Positions 32,903 through 43,569 of a stretch of 64,000 nucleotides of DNA are shown here, one piece after another; within the stretch, counting starts at the first letter, position 1, and every line of letters begins with the position of its first letter. A program made the translations under genes and the position numbers. Source of the DNA: Selenomonadales bacterium UBA7018 (GTDB taxonomy: Bacteria > Bacillota > Negativicutes > Selenomonadales > Selenomonadaceae); NCBI GenBank assembly GCA_002448305.1, contig DJWY01000016.1, positions 18,398-82,397 of the forward strand. The letters run 5' to 3'. The notes under the pieces were generated by a model. It was not told the DNA's origin. It saw nothing but the letters and a program-made list of their open reading frames with translations, and searched no databases.

Positions 32903-34104
32903 GCGACAAGACTCAAGCAATTTTCACGGGTGACCGTTGCCTTTCGTGCACGAGTTGCATGGCGAATTGTCCCGTTATGGCGGCGATTAAAGATTATCGC
33001 GGACCAAAGCTGGTCGGTCCGGCGCATGGCAGAATGCATTTTTCGCAAGAGGACATTGAAACCAGTTTAGAATTTTGTTCAAACTGTAAGAATTGTGATA
33101 GGGCTTGTCCTTCGGGCGTGGCGGTCTCGACGCTTAACATGCTCCGCCGCGCAGAATATTATAAAACTCATAAGCACACACAAGCCGAAGATATGATAGC
33201 GCACGGCGAGCGCATGGCTAAATTAATTCGCAAGATTCCTTTTGGCGCGACCTTTTCAAATGTCGGAATGAGTTTCGGCAAGTCTCTGGGGATTTTCAGC
33301 AAACTTGGACTGGCCGGCGAACGCGATATGCCTGCCTACGCCGCGACCGCTTTTAAAGATAAATTCAATTCTATTAAGCAAACCGCGTCCGGCAAAAAAA
33401 TTGTTATGTTCACGGGTTGTTTTATCAACGACAACGAGCCTCAAGTCGGCGAAGCTTTTATCAAAGTCATGAACGCTAACGGCTATGAAGTTCTAATCGA
33501 TAAAGGCTTTAATTGTTGTGGTTCGCCGCTTGTCGTCACGGGCTATTTAGACGAGGCGCGAGAACATGCTGATAACAACGTCGCAAGGATTCTGGATTGG
33601 AAAAAGCAAGGAATTCCGGTTGTGACCCCCTGCACAAGTTGTTCGCTTATGCTTAAGGAAGAATATCACGAACTTTTCGGCGAAGATAAATTCCATGAGG
33701 CGGCTCAAAATGTTTACGACGCGTTCGAGTTCCTAGAAATTTTGCAGGAGCGCGGCGAGTTCAACGAAAATTTAAAGCCGCTCAATCAAAAACTGCTTTA
33801 TCACGTGCCCTGCCATTTAAAATCGCAAGCAATCGGACTGCCCGCGCAGGACATTTTGGAAGAAATTGACGGCGTAAAAGTTCAGACGGCTGACGCGGGC
33901 TGTTGCGGCATTTCGGGCAATTACGGTTTCCGCAAGGATAAATACGAAATTTCCATGAAGGTTGGTGCGAAACTTTTCGAGCGCATAAAGCAAGACGATT
34001 TCGACAAAGTTATTTCCGATTGCGGGACTTGTCGAATGCAGATTCATCACGGCACCAACGTTAAGCCTTACCACCCGATTGAGATTTTGGCTAAGGCTTA
34101 TTAA
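32899..34104 (+). CDS. glpC: Anaerobic glycerol-3-phosphate dehydrogenase subunit C
   Basis: The 401-residue protein has two [4Fe-4S] motifs near the N-terminus (CLSCTSCMANCP, CSNCKNCDRACPSGV). It also has two CCG domains (FTGCFINDN with FNCCGSPLV, and HVPCHLKSQ with AGCCGISGNYGF). It is the iron-sulfur subunit that anchors the GlpAB dimer and passes electrons on to the membrane quinones. It is the last gene of the glpABC operon; a stuttering repeat follows before glpK. Confidence 0.95.
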   Translation: MSDKTQAIFTGDRCLSCTSCMANCPVMAAIKDYRGPKLVGPAHGRMHFSQEDIETSLEFCSNCKNCDRACPSGVAVSTLNMLRRAEYYKTHKHTQAEDMIAHGERMAKLIRKIPFGATFSNVGMSFGKSLGIFSKLGLAGERDMPAYAATAFKDKFNSIKQTASGKKIVMFTGCFINDNEPQVGEAFIKVMNANGYEVLIDKGFNCCGSPLVVTGYLDEAREHADNNVARILDWKKQGIPVVTPCTSCSLMLKEEYHELFGEDKFHEAAQNVYDAFEFLEILQERGEFNENLKPLNQKLLYHVPCHLKSQAIGLPAQDILEEIDGVKVQTADAGCCGISGNYGFRKDKYEISMKVGAKLFERIKQDDFDKVISDCGTCRMQIHHGTNVKPYHPIEILAKAY

Positions 34105-34107
34105 AAA

Positions 34108-35697
<1,590 letters not shown>

Positions 35698-35720
35698 AAC
35701 TTCACGGCTTAAAGTTTTTT

Positions 35721-35750
35721 GGGGACGAGAAAATTTCGCCTCTCGTCCCC
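35721..35750 (+). promoter_or_regulatory. Perfect hairpin directly upstream of the glpF ribosome site
   Basis: GGGGACGAGA (35721-35730) and TCTCGTCCCC (35741-35750) form a perfect ten-base stem, immediately followed by TAAGGAGG. There is no T-run, so it is more likely an mRNA stability or translation-control structure than a terminator. Confidence 0.55.
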
Positions 35751-35766
35751 TAAGGAGGAATTATTC

Positions 35767-36492
35767 ATGGATAATTTATTCGGCGAATTTATGGGAACAA
35801 TGGTTCTTATCGTCTTTGGTTGTGGCGTTTGCGCGAACATGACTTTGACGAAATCCAAAGGACAAGGCGCAGGCTGGATTTGTATAGCAATCGGCTGGGG
35901 ATTTGCAGTTACATTGGGCGTTTTCACTGCGACGACGCTTGGAGCCCCTCAAGGCGATTTAAATCCGGCTGTTACGCTCGCAAAAACTATGGTCGGCATT
36001 TACACGCCCGCGCAGTTTATCGCAACTTCGGGAGCGCAACTTGTCGGCGCGATTTTGGGCGCGGCTATCGTCTGGCTTGCATACCTTCCGCACTGGGCAA
36101 AGACTGAAGACCCTGCCGCTAAACTGGGCGTCTTTGCAACGGGTCCTGCTATCCGCAGTCCTGGTGCGAACTTCATCTGCGAAACTATCGCGACTTTCTT
36201 TTTGATGTTCGTTATTTGGATGATTTTCGGTGAACCGGTCGGACAACTTGTTCCTGGCTACGGTCCTTACATGGTCGGCATTTTGATTATCGCATTAGGT
36301 TTATCTCTGGGCGGTCCTACGGGCTACGCTATGAATCCGGCTCGTGACTTAGGTCCGCGCATTGCTCATTTCATTCTGCCGATTGCGGGCAAAGGCGGCT
36401 CTGATTGGGGTTATGCTTGGGTTCCGATTGCTGGTCCTCTTTGCGGCGGCGCGTTGGCTTATATCGTCGCTAAAGGTTGCGGACTCTTCTAA
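35767..36492 (+). CDS. glpF: Glycerol uptake facilitator (aquaglyceroporin)
   Basis: The 241-residue MIP-family channel has both pore motifs, GDLNPAVTLA and YAMNPARDLGPRIAH. An Asp follows the second NPAR, which is typical of glycerol-conducting rather than water-only channels. Six membrane segments and two half-helices are visible. It carries glycerol across the inner membrane for GlpK. I choose the ATG at 35767 because TAAGGAGG is at correct spacing; the frame is open upstream through the hairpin. Confidence 0.93.
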   Translation: MDNLFGEFMGTMVLIVFGCGVCANMTLTKSKGQGAGWICIAIGWGFAVTLGVFTATTLGAPQGDLNPAVTLAKTMVGIYTPAQFIATSGAQLVGAILGAAIVWLAYLPHWAKTEDPAAKLGVFATGPAIRSPGANFICETIATFFLMFVIWMIFGEPVGQLVPGYGPYMVGILIIALGLSLGGPTGYAMNPARDLGPRIAHFILPIAGKGGSDWGYAWVPIAGPLCGGALAYIVAKGCGLF

Positions 36493-36515
36493 GAACTTTT
36501 TCTGAGTAAAAAAGA

Positions 36516-36546
36516 AGTCGGGAGCTTTTAAGGCTCTCGACTTTTT
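36516..36546. terminator. Bidirectional terminator after glpF
   Basis: AGTCGGGAGC pairs with GCTCTCGACT (one G-T pair), with A residues on the left and TTTTT on the right. It can end glpF on the plus strand and the small gene at 36595 on the minus strand. Confidence 0.75.
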
Positions 36547-36594
36547 AATTCTCGGCAGAAAATACGTAAATTACTTATTCAAGAATCTGCAGCT

Positions 36595-36678
36595 TTAGTC
36601 GTGTCCAATACAGATTTTAATCGGAACGCAAATAATAGAAACGCTTATGCTCTTAACGGGCTTGACCAAGAATCTCAT
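36595..36678 (-). CDS. Possible 27-residue peptide gene, Cys-containing
   Basis: On the minus strand AAAGGAGAGG is followed ten bases later by an ATG and a 27-codon frame: MRFLVKPVKSISVSIICVPI, then KICIGHD. The opening M-R-F-L-V-K-P is like the start of the short Cys-rich (Clo7bot-type) peptide precursors of Firmicutes. It has two cysteines six residues apart. A terminator follows (36516-36546). No maturation enzyme is nearby. The strong ribosome site and terminator argue for a real gene, but the length does not allow certainty. The rest of the 36493-36916 gap shows only the rnc promoter. Confidence 0.4.
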   Translation of the reverse strand: MRFLVKPVKSISVSIICVPIKICIGHD

Positions 36679-36874
36679 TACAAAACCTCTCCTTTCAACT
36701 GTTCGTAATAAATTTCTTGGAAAGTGTAACATCCGATTTCTCAAGCAAGCTCGCGTTGGTTACTATCAATGATTTGTAGTCGATTGAAGATTTTTCACAG
36801 AACCTAAGGAATTTTTCGGACAAAGCCCAGATAATTTCCTTAGCAAGGAGAATTTAGCCATCAAGCTTTTTTTA

Positions 36875-36902
36875 TTGACATTTAGAACGAACTTGATAAA
36901 CT
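36875..36902 (+). promoter_or_regulatory. Sigma-A promoter for rnc
   Basis: TTGACA (36875-36880), 16 bases and TAAACT (36897-36902) lie about 30 bases before the rnc start. Confidence 0.65.
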
Positions 36903-36931
36903 GATAAAAATTTTAAATGGAGGCGAATGCT

Positions 36932-37696
36932 TTGACGATAGACGAAAAGATTTTTGAGGAACCCGAAGGCGAAGAATGGGTAGAAGAAGTTTTGACAAAT
37001 AAACGGCGGGCAGAGTTGAAAAAGTTCGCGGAGAAAATCGGCGTGAAATTTAAGCACATAAAAACTTTACACGTCGCCTTGACGCATAAATCCTACGCAA
37101 ATGAATTCGAGCCGCGCATTAAATACAATGAACGCTTAGAATTTCTAGGCGATGCGGTCTTAGGCTTGGCGACGGCAACTTATCTTTTCGAGCACTTCAC
37201 GCACCTAAAGGAAGGCGAATTGACTAAAACTCGTTCGGGAATCGTGCGCCAGTCGACACTAACCCGCGTTGCAGAGGAAATAGGACTTGACGAATTGTTG
37301 TTATTGGGACCTACTGAGCTAGCTTTTGGGCGCGGTCGCAACTCTAATCTTGAGGACGCTTTAGAGGCGGTTATTGGCGCGATTTATCTTGATTGTGGCT
37401 GGGAAGTTGCCCGTGATTATGTCTTCCGCCAATTCGGTGCCGAATTCGAGCGCGTCAAAGTTACCGGCATTCCAAAAGATTACAAAAGCAAGTTGCAGGA
37501 GACAATTCAAAGCCAACCGCCGAAAAAACTTTCCTACGCGGAACTTAGCGCGAGCGGTCCTGACCATAGCCGGACTTTTGAGGCGGCAGCCTTGATTGAC
37601 GGGAAAATTTTCGGGCGCGGCGTCGGGCGTAGCAAAAAAGCCGCCGAGCAAGAAGCGGCAAGAGCGGCTTTAGAAAAAATGGGAATTTTGAACTAG
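36932..37696 (+). CDS. rnc: Ribonuclease III
   Basis: The 254-residue protein has the RNase III signature (NERLEFLGDAVLGLATATYL), further catalytic residues (TELAFGRGRNSNLEDALEAVIGAIYLD) and a C-terminal double-stranded RNA-binding domain ending in KKAAEQEAARAALEKMGILN. It cuts double-stranded RNA in rRNA and mRNA processing. I prefer the TTG at 36932 because GGAGG lies eight bases upstream; the ATG at 36917, in the same frame, overlaps that ribosome site and has none of its own. A second, diverged copy of its last 17 codons lies downstream at 37791-37843. Confidence 0.93.
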   Translation: MTIDEKIFEEPEGEEWVEEVLTNKRRAELKKFAEKIGVKFKHIKTLHVALTHKSYANEFEPRIKYNERLEFLGDAVLGLATATYLFEHFTHLKEGELTKTRSGIVRQSTLTRVAEEIGLDELLLLGPTELAFGRGRNSNLEDALEAVIGAIYLDCGWEVARDYVFRQFGAEFERVKVTGIPKDYKSKLQETIQSQPPKKLSYAELSASGPDHSRTFEAAALIDGKIFGRGVGRSKKAAEQEAARAALEKMGILN

Positions 37697-37788
37697 CGAA
37701 GTGCAACGTAACGTTCCGACGCGATGATTACGTTCAAATTTTCGTAACGTTGCAACGCGCTAACTGTTTGTCAACTTTTTAAAAGTTG
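37697..37788 (+). repeat. Interspersed repeat element, copy 3
   Basis: The element begins right at the rnc stop codon (TAGCGAAGTGCAACGTAACG). It contains the inverted repeat GCAACGTAACG (37703-37713) / CGTAACGTTGC (37743-37753) and ends with the hairpin CAACTTTTTAAAAGTTG (37772-37788). It aligns along its whole length with copy 1 at 4476-4580 and partly with copy 2. Confidence 0.6.
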
Positions 37789-37790
37789 CG

Positions 37791-37843
37791 CCGAACAAGA
37801 AGTGGCTAGAGCGGCTTTAGAAAAATTAGGGATTCTGAACTAA
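37791..37843 (+). pseudogene. Diverged duplicate of the rnc 3' end
   Basis: The 53 bases match 37644-37696 at about 45 positions and encode AEQEVARAALEKLGILN before a TAA. The true end of rnc reads AEQEAARAALEKMGILN before a TAG. Most differences are silent or conservative, so the tail comes from a functional but diverged rnc. No start codon or upstream rnc sequence accompanies it. The repeat element lies exactly between the two tails. Confidence 0.7.
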
Positions 37844-37863
37844 CAATCTTTCAAAAGTAGGGC

Positions 37864-37892
37864 TTGCAATTTGTTTTTAAGTGTGGTAAACT
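37864..37892 (+). promoter_or_regulatory. Promoter for tRNA-Pro
   Basis: TTGCAA (37864-37869), 17 bases and TAAACT (37887-37892) lie 11 bases before the tRNA. Confidence 0.7.
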
Positions 37893-37903
37893 GCGCGGGT
37901 AAT

Positions 37904-37980
37904 CGGGACGTAGCTCAGTTTGGGAGAGCGCTTCCTTGGGGTGGAAGAGGTCGTGAGTTCAAGTCTCGTCGTTCCGACCA
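37904..37980 (+). tRNA. tRNA-Pro (anticodon GGG)
   Basis: The 77-base sequence folds as a cloverleaf with acceptor CGGGACG/CGTTCCG, D arm GCTC/GAGC, anticodon stem CTTCC/GGAAG, loop TTGGGGT (anticodon GGG at 37938-37940) and T loop TTCAAGT. The 3' CCA is encoded. Confidence 0.92.
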
Positions 37981-37997
37981 ATAAAGAAAATTTCAAA

Positions 37998-38022
37998 GCC
38001 TCCGAGTTAATCGGGGGCTTTT
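37998..38022 (+). terminator. Terminator after tRNA-Pro
   Basis: GCCTCCGA pairs with TCGGGGGC (one T-G pair) around a five-base loop, followed by TTTT. Confidence 0.7.
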
Positions 38023-38036
38023 CCGCTTTTAGAACT

Positions 38037-39173
38037 TTATCGCTTAAAGCTTTTGAGTATTGCGCAGATTTTCCTAACTTCGTCTTCAGTCAAGTCGCCA
38101 TACATTGGCAAGCTTAATACCTGTTGCCCGATAACGTTCGCGACGGGCAAGTTTTCAACCCGTGCAGAATTCAACTGGCGATAACACGTAAACTCACTGC
38201 AAAGCGGATGAAAATATTTCCTAGCAAAGACATTGTAATTTCTGAACTCGTCGTAGACAAAATCCCGCGACCGCCCAAAAACATTTTCATCAATGCGCAC
38301 GACATAATATTGATAATTCAACTTAACGTCCGCCGCGCAATTCGGCATAAGCTTAACGCCTTCAACGTCAGCAAGTTCTTCGTTGTAAATTTCGTGCAAG
38401 CGAATTCTCTTCTGCCGCTCCGCCTCGACGTAGTTTAACATAATCCGACCAATCGCCGCCCGTATCTCGTCAAGCTTACCGTTTATGCCGGGCATAACAA
38501 CTTCTTCCTCATTCTTGATTCCGAAATTTTTCAGCAGGTCAATTCGCGCCTTCAAATGTTCGTTGCCGTGAACCAACGCGCCGCCCTCGACCGTGTGATA
38601 AAGTTTCGTCGCGTGAAAGCTGAACATTGAAATATCTCCAAAAGTTCCAACTCCACGCTCGCCAATTTCCACGCCGAACGCATGCGCCGCATCATAAACC
38701 ACGCGCAATCCGTAACGGTCAGCGACCTCCTGAATTTTTTCAACGTCGCAGGGCGTCCCGAAAACATGCACCGCCAAAATTGCAGTTGTATGCGGCGTTA
38801 TCATACTTTCGATTTTATCAGCGTCAATGTTCATAGTCTCGGCGTCAATGTCGCAGAAAATCGGCGTGATATTATTCCAACTCAAAACATGCGGCGTCGC
38901 GGCAAAGGTAAAAGGTGTCGTGATAACTTCTCCGCTTAGTCGCAAGCTTTGACATGCTACCATTAGCGCAATCGTTCCGTTATTGAATAGCGATAGATAC
39001 GGCACCTTCAGAAAAGTTTTCAGCTCATGTTCAAGCATTGTATGTTGCGGACCGTTATTGGTCAGCCACTTCGCCTCCCATATGTCGCGCAATTTTTCTG
39101 TAACTTCCTCAATCGTCGGGAAAACCGGTCGCGTTACGTAAATTATTTCTTTAAACGGTTCAAGATTTATCAT
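38037..39173 (-). CDS. DegT/DnrJ/EryC1/StrS-family aminotransferase
   Basis: The 378-residue PLP enzyme contains NNGPQHTMLEHELKTFLKVP and the NNGTIALMVA substrate loop. It also has FGTPCDVEKIQEVADRYGLR, then YDAAHAFGVE (the Asp that contacts PLP) and MFSFHATKLYHTVEGGALV with the PLP-binding Lys. Such enzymes make amino sugars for surface polysaccharides from keto-sugar nucleotides. No other sugar-biosynthesis gene is adjacent, so the substrate is unknown. I start at the ATG at 39173, with TAAGGAG upstream. The M48 peptidase gene overlaps this start by 14 bases. Confidence 0.85.
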   Translation of the reverse strand: MINLEPFKEIIYVTRPVFPTIEEVTEKLRDIWEAKWLTNNGPQHTMLEHELKTFLKVPYLSLFNNGTIALMVACQSLRLSGEVITTPFTFAATPHVLSWNNITPIFCDIDAETMNIDADKIESMITPHTTAILAVHVFGTPCDVEKIQEVADRYGLRVVYDAAHAFGVEIGERGVGTFGDISMFSFHATKLYHTVEGGALVHGNEHLKARIDLLKNFGIKNEEEVVMPGINGKLDEIRAAIGRIMLNYVEAERQKRIRLHEIYNEELADVEGVKLMPNCAADVKLNYQYYVVRIDENVFGRSRDFVYDEFRNYNVFARKYFHPLCSEFTCYRQLNSARVENLPVANVIGQQVLSLPMYGDLTEDEVRKICAILKSFKR

Positions 39174-40941
39174 CGGACTCTTTCTCCTTAGCTTTTTCTT
39201 TAGCTTTGTTAATTTTTTCAGCCGCCGCCGGGTCAATCTTCTCAAGATATGCCAACGGAATAGCATCAACATTTTTTTTCGAGTATTCATAGCACTTGCT
39301 ATAACTTATTGTCGCTTCCGCAGTCTTGCCTTGTTCGTCGAAAATGTCGCCCTGCAACCTGTACGCAATCGGATTTTTTTCGTCAATCGTCAGCGCGTGG
39401 CTAATGTCCTCAAAAGCAAGCTCCAATTCCCCGCGCATATGCCGCACGTCCGCCCGATTCAAAAAGTTATACAAGTTCTCTGAATCCTTTTCGACCGCCG
39501 TATTTACGTCGATAAGTGCGCCGTCATAATCGCCGACAATCGCCTTTGCTCGCCCGCGTATCGCTAAACATTCCGCAATATCATCTTGATTTTTGGCATT
39601 AAGGGCGCGTTCAATTTGCTTTAGCGCAAGTTCGCCCTGCCCGTAATCGTTATAAATGTCGGCGTTGATTCTTAGGCGCGTCGCGTCCTTAGCCTTTGCT
39701 GAAGCGGCATTGGCTTTTATTTTCGCCCAAAATTTTTCTTGCTCTGCGTCGGCGTCACGAATTTTTTTGCGCGTAGCGGGACTTTCGTTTTGATAAGCCA
39801 AAGTTACTGTGTCGCGAATTTTTTCGCCTAGATTGTACAGGGAAGAAATTTCGCGCAGCTCGCGATAAGCAATTTCATCTGTCAGAAAATCAATCTGGTT
39901 GCCGATACCCTGTCTGAAATTCCAAGCGGCGACGTTATCGAAGTCGTGAAAAGCTTTAGACAATCCGCCCGCAAAGTAATACGCATTTTCCGCCGCATTA
40001 TTATAGTCGGAGCCGGTGTTTATCGAATAAAAAATTTCCGTGCCGTCGACAAAAACTTTATAAGCGCGGTCAACCTTCTCAACTTTAACATGCCCGCCGC
40101 CGTAAGCCGTCATCATCTCCAACATTTTAGCTTCGCGCCTATCGGTGTCGGGGTGGTCGCTGAAAGTTTCGTCGCTAGACATATCGCTTGAGCTGAATTC
40201 CATAACGTCCTTTGTCTCGTAGCGCACGTAGTAGCCAAGACGATTCATAGCCGCCGCACCGCCGCCAGGATTAAAGCCCGCACTCGTCATAATGTAAAAG
40301 CCGCCCTCGTCCGCCGCATACTCGACAGGAACGTTGATATTTTTCGCGATAGAGTAATCAACCATTGCTGAAAATTTTCCCCAATCAATATTCGTACTGC
40401 GGCTGTTGTGGTCAATGTTCGCGCCGATAAGCATTGCGCCTAAAGATTGCGCGACGGCTTGCGCGTAACTTTTCGCCGAATGCTGTTCAAGTCCATGCGT
40501 CATTTCGTGCGCAAGGACGGCGGCAATTTGATTCTCGTTGGAGTTAAGACCGCGAATCAAGCCGCGATTGATTGTGATATAATTCATTGGGTAGCAGGCG
40601 GCGTTAAATTTTTCGCTGTCGTTGACGTGCCAGACAAAAGGCAGGGAATTAACGCGCAATTCGTATTGTCCGTCGTTTACAAGCTTTTTCATAATTGAAT
40701 CGACAAGTTCGACTTCGCGTTTATTTTTATCAGTGCCATTTTTCTCAATGTCCTGCCGGCGAACTTCCATTTGCGCATTTACGTTGTTGCCGAGCGCGAG
40801 AATTTCTCTTAGCGTTGATTTATACGCCGCCAAAACGCCGAGAGCTTCCGCCGCGATTGCCCATGCGTCAGCCGCATAAACTTGCACAGGATTTAAAATC
40901 GCGCTCGCCGCAACTAGAATCGCTATTAAAATCTTTTTCAT
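39160..40941 (-). CDS. M48-family metalloprotease with C-terminal TPR repeats, exported
   Basis: The 593-residue protein has a signal peptide (MKKILIAILVAASAILNPVQ, VYAADA). The M48 zinc-peptidase motif VLAHEMTHGLEQHSAKSY and the third-ligand region YAADEGGFYIMTSAGFNPG are present. The C-terminal third contains TPR-like helices (YDGALIDVNTAVEKDSENLY, AFEDISHALTIDEKNPIAYR). It resembles periplasmic BepA/YfgC-like proteases that handle outer-membrane proteins. A periplasmic role would fit a diderm Negativicute, but it is only an inference. I start at 40941 after GGCGGTGATT. It overlaps the aminotransferase downstream. Confidence 0.82.
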   Translation of the reverse strand: MKKILIAILVAASAILNPVQVYAADAWAIAAEALGVLAAYKSTLREILALGNNVNAQMEVRRQDIEKNGTDKNKREVELVDSIMKKLVNDGQYELRVNSLPFVWHVNDSEKFNAACYPMNYITINRGLIRGLNSNENQIAAVLAHEMTHGLEQHSAKSYAQAVAQSLGAMLIGANIDHNSRSTNIDWGKFSAMVDYSIAKNINVPVEYAADEGGFYIMTSAGFNPGGGAAAMNRLGYYVRYETKDVMEFSSSDMSSDETFSDHPDTDRREAKMLEMMTAYGGGHVKVEKVDRAYKVFVDGTEIFYSINTGSDYNNAAENAYYFAGGLSKAFHDFDNVAAWNFRQGIGNQIDFLTDEIAYRELREISSLYNLGEKIRDTVTLAYQNESPATRKKIRDADAEQEKFWAKIKANAASAKAKDATRLRINADIYNDYGQGELALKQIERALNAKNQDDIAECLAIRGRAKAIVGDYDGALIDVNTAVEKDSENLYNFLNRADVRHMRGELELAFEDISHALTIDEKNPIAYRLQGDIFDEQGKTAEATISYSKCYEYSKKNVDAIPLAYLEKIDPAAAEKINKAKEKAKEKESDDKS

Positions 40942-40988
40942 TTCAATCACCGCCCAGATTATACTATAAAAAATAACCAACACAAAAC

Positions 40989-41017
40989 TTTTAATTTCCC
41001 GCGCAGGCTGATATAAT
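40989..41017 (+). promoter_or_regulatory. Promoter for leuS
   Basis: TTTTAA (40989-40994), 17 bases and TATAAT (41012-41017) lie about 28 bases before the leuS ATG. The -35 box is weak. No T-box leader is visible because the start codon is close. Confidence 0.55.
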
Positions 41018-41045
41018 GTTGCGCGTTTAACAGGAGGCGAATTTT

Positions 41046-43517
41046 ATGGAGAAATACAATCCACAGGAAATTGAAAAGAAATGGCAAGAGGTTTGGAACG
41101 CGCCGGATTATTATCGCACGGTCGAAGACGAGAGCCGCCCGAAATATTACGCGCTGGAAATGTTCCCGTATCCTTCCGGAAATTTGCATATGGGGCACGT
41201 TCGGAACTATTCAATCGGCGACGTGGTTGCGCGTTATCGCATGATGGCGGGTTATAACGTCCTGCACCCAATGGGCTTTGATGCGTTCGGAATGCCCGCC
41301 GAAAATGCCGCGATTGCTCACGGCGTCAAGCCGGGCGATTGGACTTTTGCCAATATCCGCAACATGACGGCGCAACAAAAGGCTATGGGACTTGCTTACG
41401 ATTGGGAGCGCGAAGTTGAGACTTGCCGCGAAGATTATTACCGTTGGACGCAGTGGCTTTTTGAACTTTTCTATAAGCGCGGGCTTGCTTACAAGAAAGA
41501 AGCGGCGGTTAATTGGTGCGACAAGTGCGGCACGGTTTTAGCGAACGAGCAAGTCATTGACGGAAAATGTTGGCGTTGCGATTCCGAAGTTCATAAAAAG
41601 AATTTAGCGCAATGGTTTTTCAAAATCACGGCTTATGCCGACGAACTTTTAAAAGATTTGGACAAGTTGACGGGCTGGCCTAATCGCGTCAAGATTATGC
41701 AGGAAAATTGGATTGGACGCAGTGAAGGCTTGGAACTTTCTTTTGACGCGCCCGAACTCGGCGAAAAAATTTCTGTCTACACCACGCGCCCCGATACGTC
41801 ATTTGGTATAACTTTCCTTGCGCTGGCTCCTGAACACCCGCTAGTTGAGAAAATCTGCGCGGCTTCTCCTAAAGCTGATGAGCTTAAAAAATTCTGCGAA
41901 CGCGCCCGCAGTCAAAGCGATATTGAGCGCACGTCGAGCGAATCCGAGAAGGAAGGCATTTTCACCGGCTTTTATTGTATCAATCCCTTCAACGGGCGCA
42001 AAGTGCAAATTTGGATAACAAATTACGTCGTATTCGAGTATGGCACGGGCGCAGTTATGGGCGTTCCTTCCGGCGACCAGCGCGATTGGATGTTCGCCAA
42101 AAAGTACGGACTTGATATTATTTTGACGCTTCAGCCCAAAGATAAAGAACTTAAACTTGAGGAAATGGACGCGGCTTATATCGAGCATGAAGGCGTTATG
42201 ATTAATTCCGGCAAGTTCACGGGAATGGATTTTCAAACGGGCTTTAAAGCGATTATGGACGAGGCGGAAAAACTCGGCTTCGGCAAGCGCAAAGTTAATT
42301 ATCGTCTGCGCGATTGGCTGATAAGTCGTCAACGCTATTGGGGCGCGCCTATTCCCGTCATTTACTGCGACAAGTGCGGCGAAGTTCTAGTTCCCGAAGA
42401 AGATTTGCCCGTCAAACTTCCCGACGATGTAGAGTTTAAGCAAGGCGCGTTAAGTCCGCTTTCGACAAGCAAACAGTTTAACGAATGCACTTGCCCGAAA
42501 TGCGGTGGTCATGCTCACCGCGAAACCGACACAATGGATACTTTCATTTGTTCGAGCTGGTATTATATGCGCTACGCCGACCCGCACAACGATAAAATGC
42601 CATTTGCCCGCGACAAGGTCAACTATTGGAATCCCGTCGACCAATACATTGGCGGCATTGAGCACGCGATTTTGCATTTGCTTTACTCCAGATTTTTCAC
42701 AAAAGTTTTGCGCGATGCTAAGCTTTTGGACTATGACGAACCGTTTTCAAATTTGTTGACGCAAGGCATGGTTATCAAGGACGGCGCGAAAATGTCGAAG
42801 TCTTTAGGCAATGTCGTCAGCCCAGAAGAAATTATCAGCAAATATGGCGCAGATACTGCCAGATTGTTTATTCTGTTCGCCGCGCCGGTTGAGCGTGATT
42901 TAGATTGGAGCGATGAAGGCGTTCAAGGTTCATTCAGATTTTTAAACCGCGTCTGGAGGATTTTGGGAATATTCGGCGACGCGATTAAGGCTGGAGCCGA
43001 TGATTATTCCGCACAGATTTTGACGCCCGAAGAAATTTCATTGCGCCGCACGTTGCACAAGACGATTAAAAAAGTCACGGAAGATATTCGCGACCGCTTT
43101 GCATTCAATACGGCGATTAGTTCGCTAATGGAGCTTGTCAACGCAATGCATGTTTTCCAAGATAAACCGATTAACCCGAATTTAGCACGAGAGCTTGCGA
43201 AAAATCTTCTGATAATGCTTGCGCCATTCGTGCCACACATTGCCGCAGAACTTTGGAGTAAATTTTTTGACGGTGATGTTCACAAGCAAAATTGGGCGAC
43301 TTTCGACGCTGAAGCGATTGTCGAGGAAGAAATTGAGATTGTCATACAGATTAACGGAAAAGTTCGCGAGCATGCGAAAATTCCTGTCGGATTGAGCAAA
43401 AATGATTTAGAAAAACTTGCGCCGACGTTGCCGCGAGTTAGCGAGCTGACTGTGGGCAAAAAAATCGTTAAGATTATTGCCGTCCCGAATAAGCTGATTA
43501 ATATCGTCGTAAGATAA
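41046..43517 (+). CDS. leuS: Leucyl-tRNA synthetase
   Basis: The 823-residue class I synthetase has [18 protein letters not shown] (HIGH motif as HMGH, residues 48-51), the zinc-site-like [21 protein letters not shown], a full editing domain ([20 protein letters not shown]) and [18 protein letters not shown] (KMSKS). It charges tRNA-Leu and edits norvaline or isoleucine errors. AGGAGGCG precedes the ATG. Confidence 0.97.
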   Translation: MEKYNPQEIEKKWQEVWNAPDYYRTVEDESRPKYYALEMFPYPSGNLHMGHVRNYSIGDVVARYRMMAGYNVLHPMGFDAFGMPAENAAIAHGVKPGDWTFANIRNMTAQQKAMGLAYDWEREVETCREDYYRWTQWLFELFYKRGLAYKKEAAVNWCDKCGTVLANEQVIDGKCWRCDSEVHKKNLAQWFFKITAYADELLKDLDKLTGWPNRVKIMQENWIGRSEGLELSFDAPELGEKISVYTTRPDTSFGITFLALAPEHPLVEKICAASPKADELKKFCERARSQSDIERTSSESEKEGIFTGFYCINPFNGRKVQIWITNYVVFEYGTGAVMGVPSGDQRDWMFAKKYGLDIILTLQPKDKELKLEEMDAAYIEHEGVMINSGKFTGMDFQTGFKAIMDEAEKLGFGKRKVNYRLRDWLISRQRYWGAPIPVIYCDKCGEVLVPEEDLPVKLPDDVEFKQGALSPLSTSKQFNECTCPKCGGHAHRETDTMDTFICSSWYYMRYADPHNDKMPFARDKVNYWNPVDQYIGGIEHAILHLLYSRFFTKVLRDAKLLDYDEPFSNLLTQGMVIKDGAKMSKSLGNVVSPEEIISKYGADTARLFILFAAPVERDLDWSDEGVQGSFRFLNRVWRILGIFGDAIKAGADDYSAQILTPEEISLRRTLHKTIKKVTEDIRDRFAFNTAISSLMELVNAMHVFQDKPINPNLARELAKNLLIMLAPFVPHIAAELWSKFFDGDVHKQNWATFDAEAIVEEEIEIVIQINGKVREHAKIPVGLSKNDLEKLAPTLPRVSELTVGKKIVKIIAVPNKLINIVVR

Positions 43518-43536
43518 ATTTCCCGCAAAAAAATTA

Positions 43537-43569
43537 TCCCCCGCGCAGATTTACGCAGGGGATTTTTTT
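43537..43569 (+). terminator. leuS terminator
   Basis: TCCCC-C-GCG pairs with CGC-A-GGGGA, followed by seven T residues. It lies between the convergent leuS and FHA genes. Confidence 0.7.
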
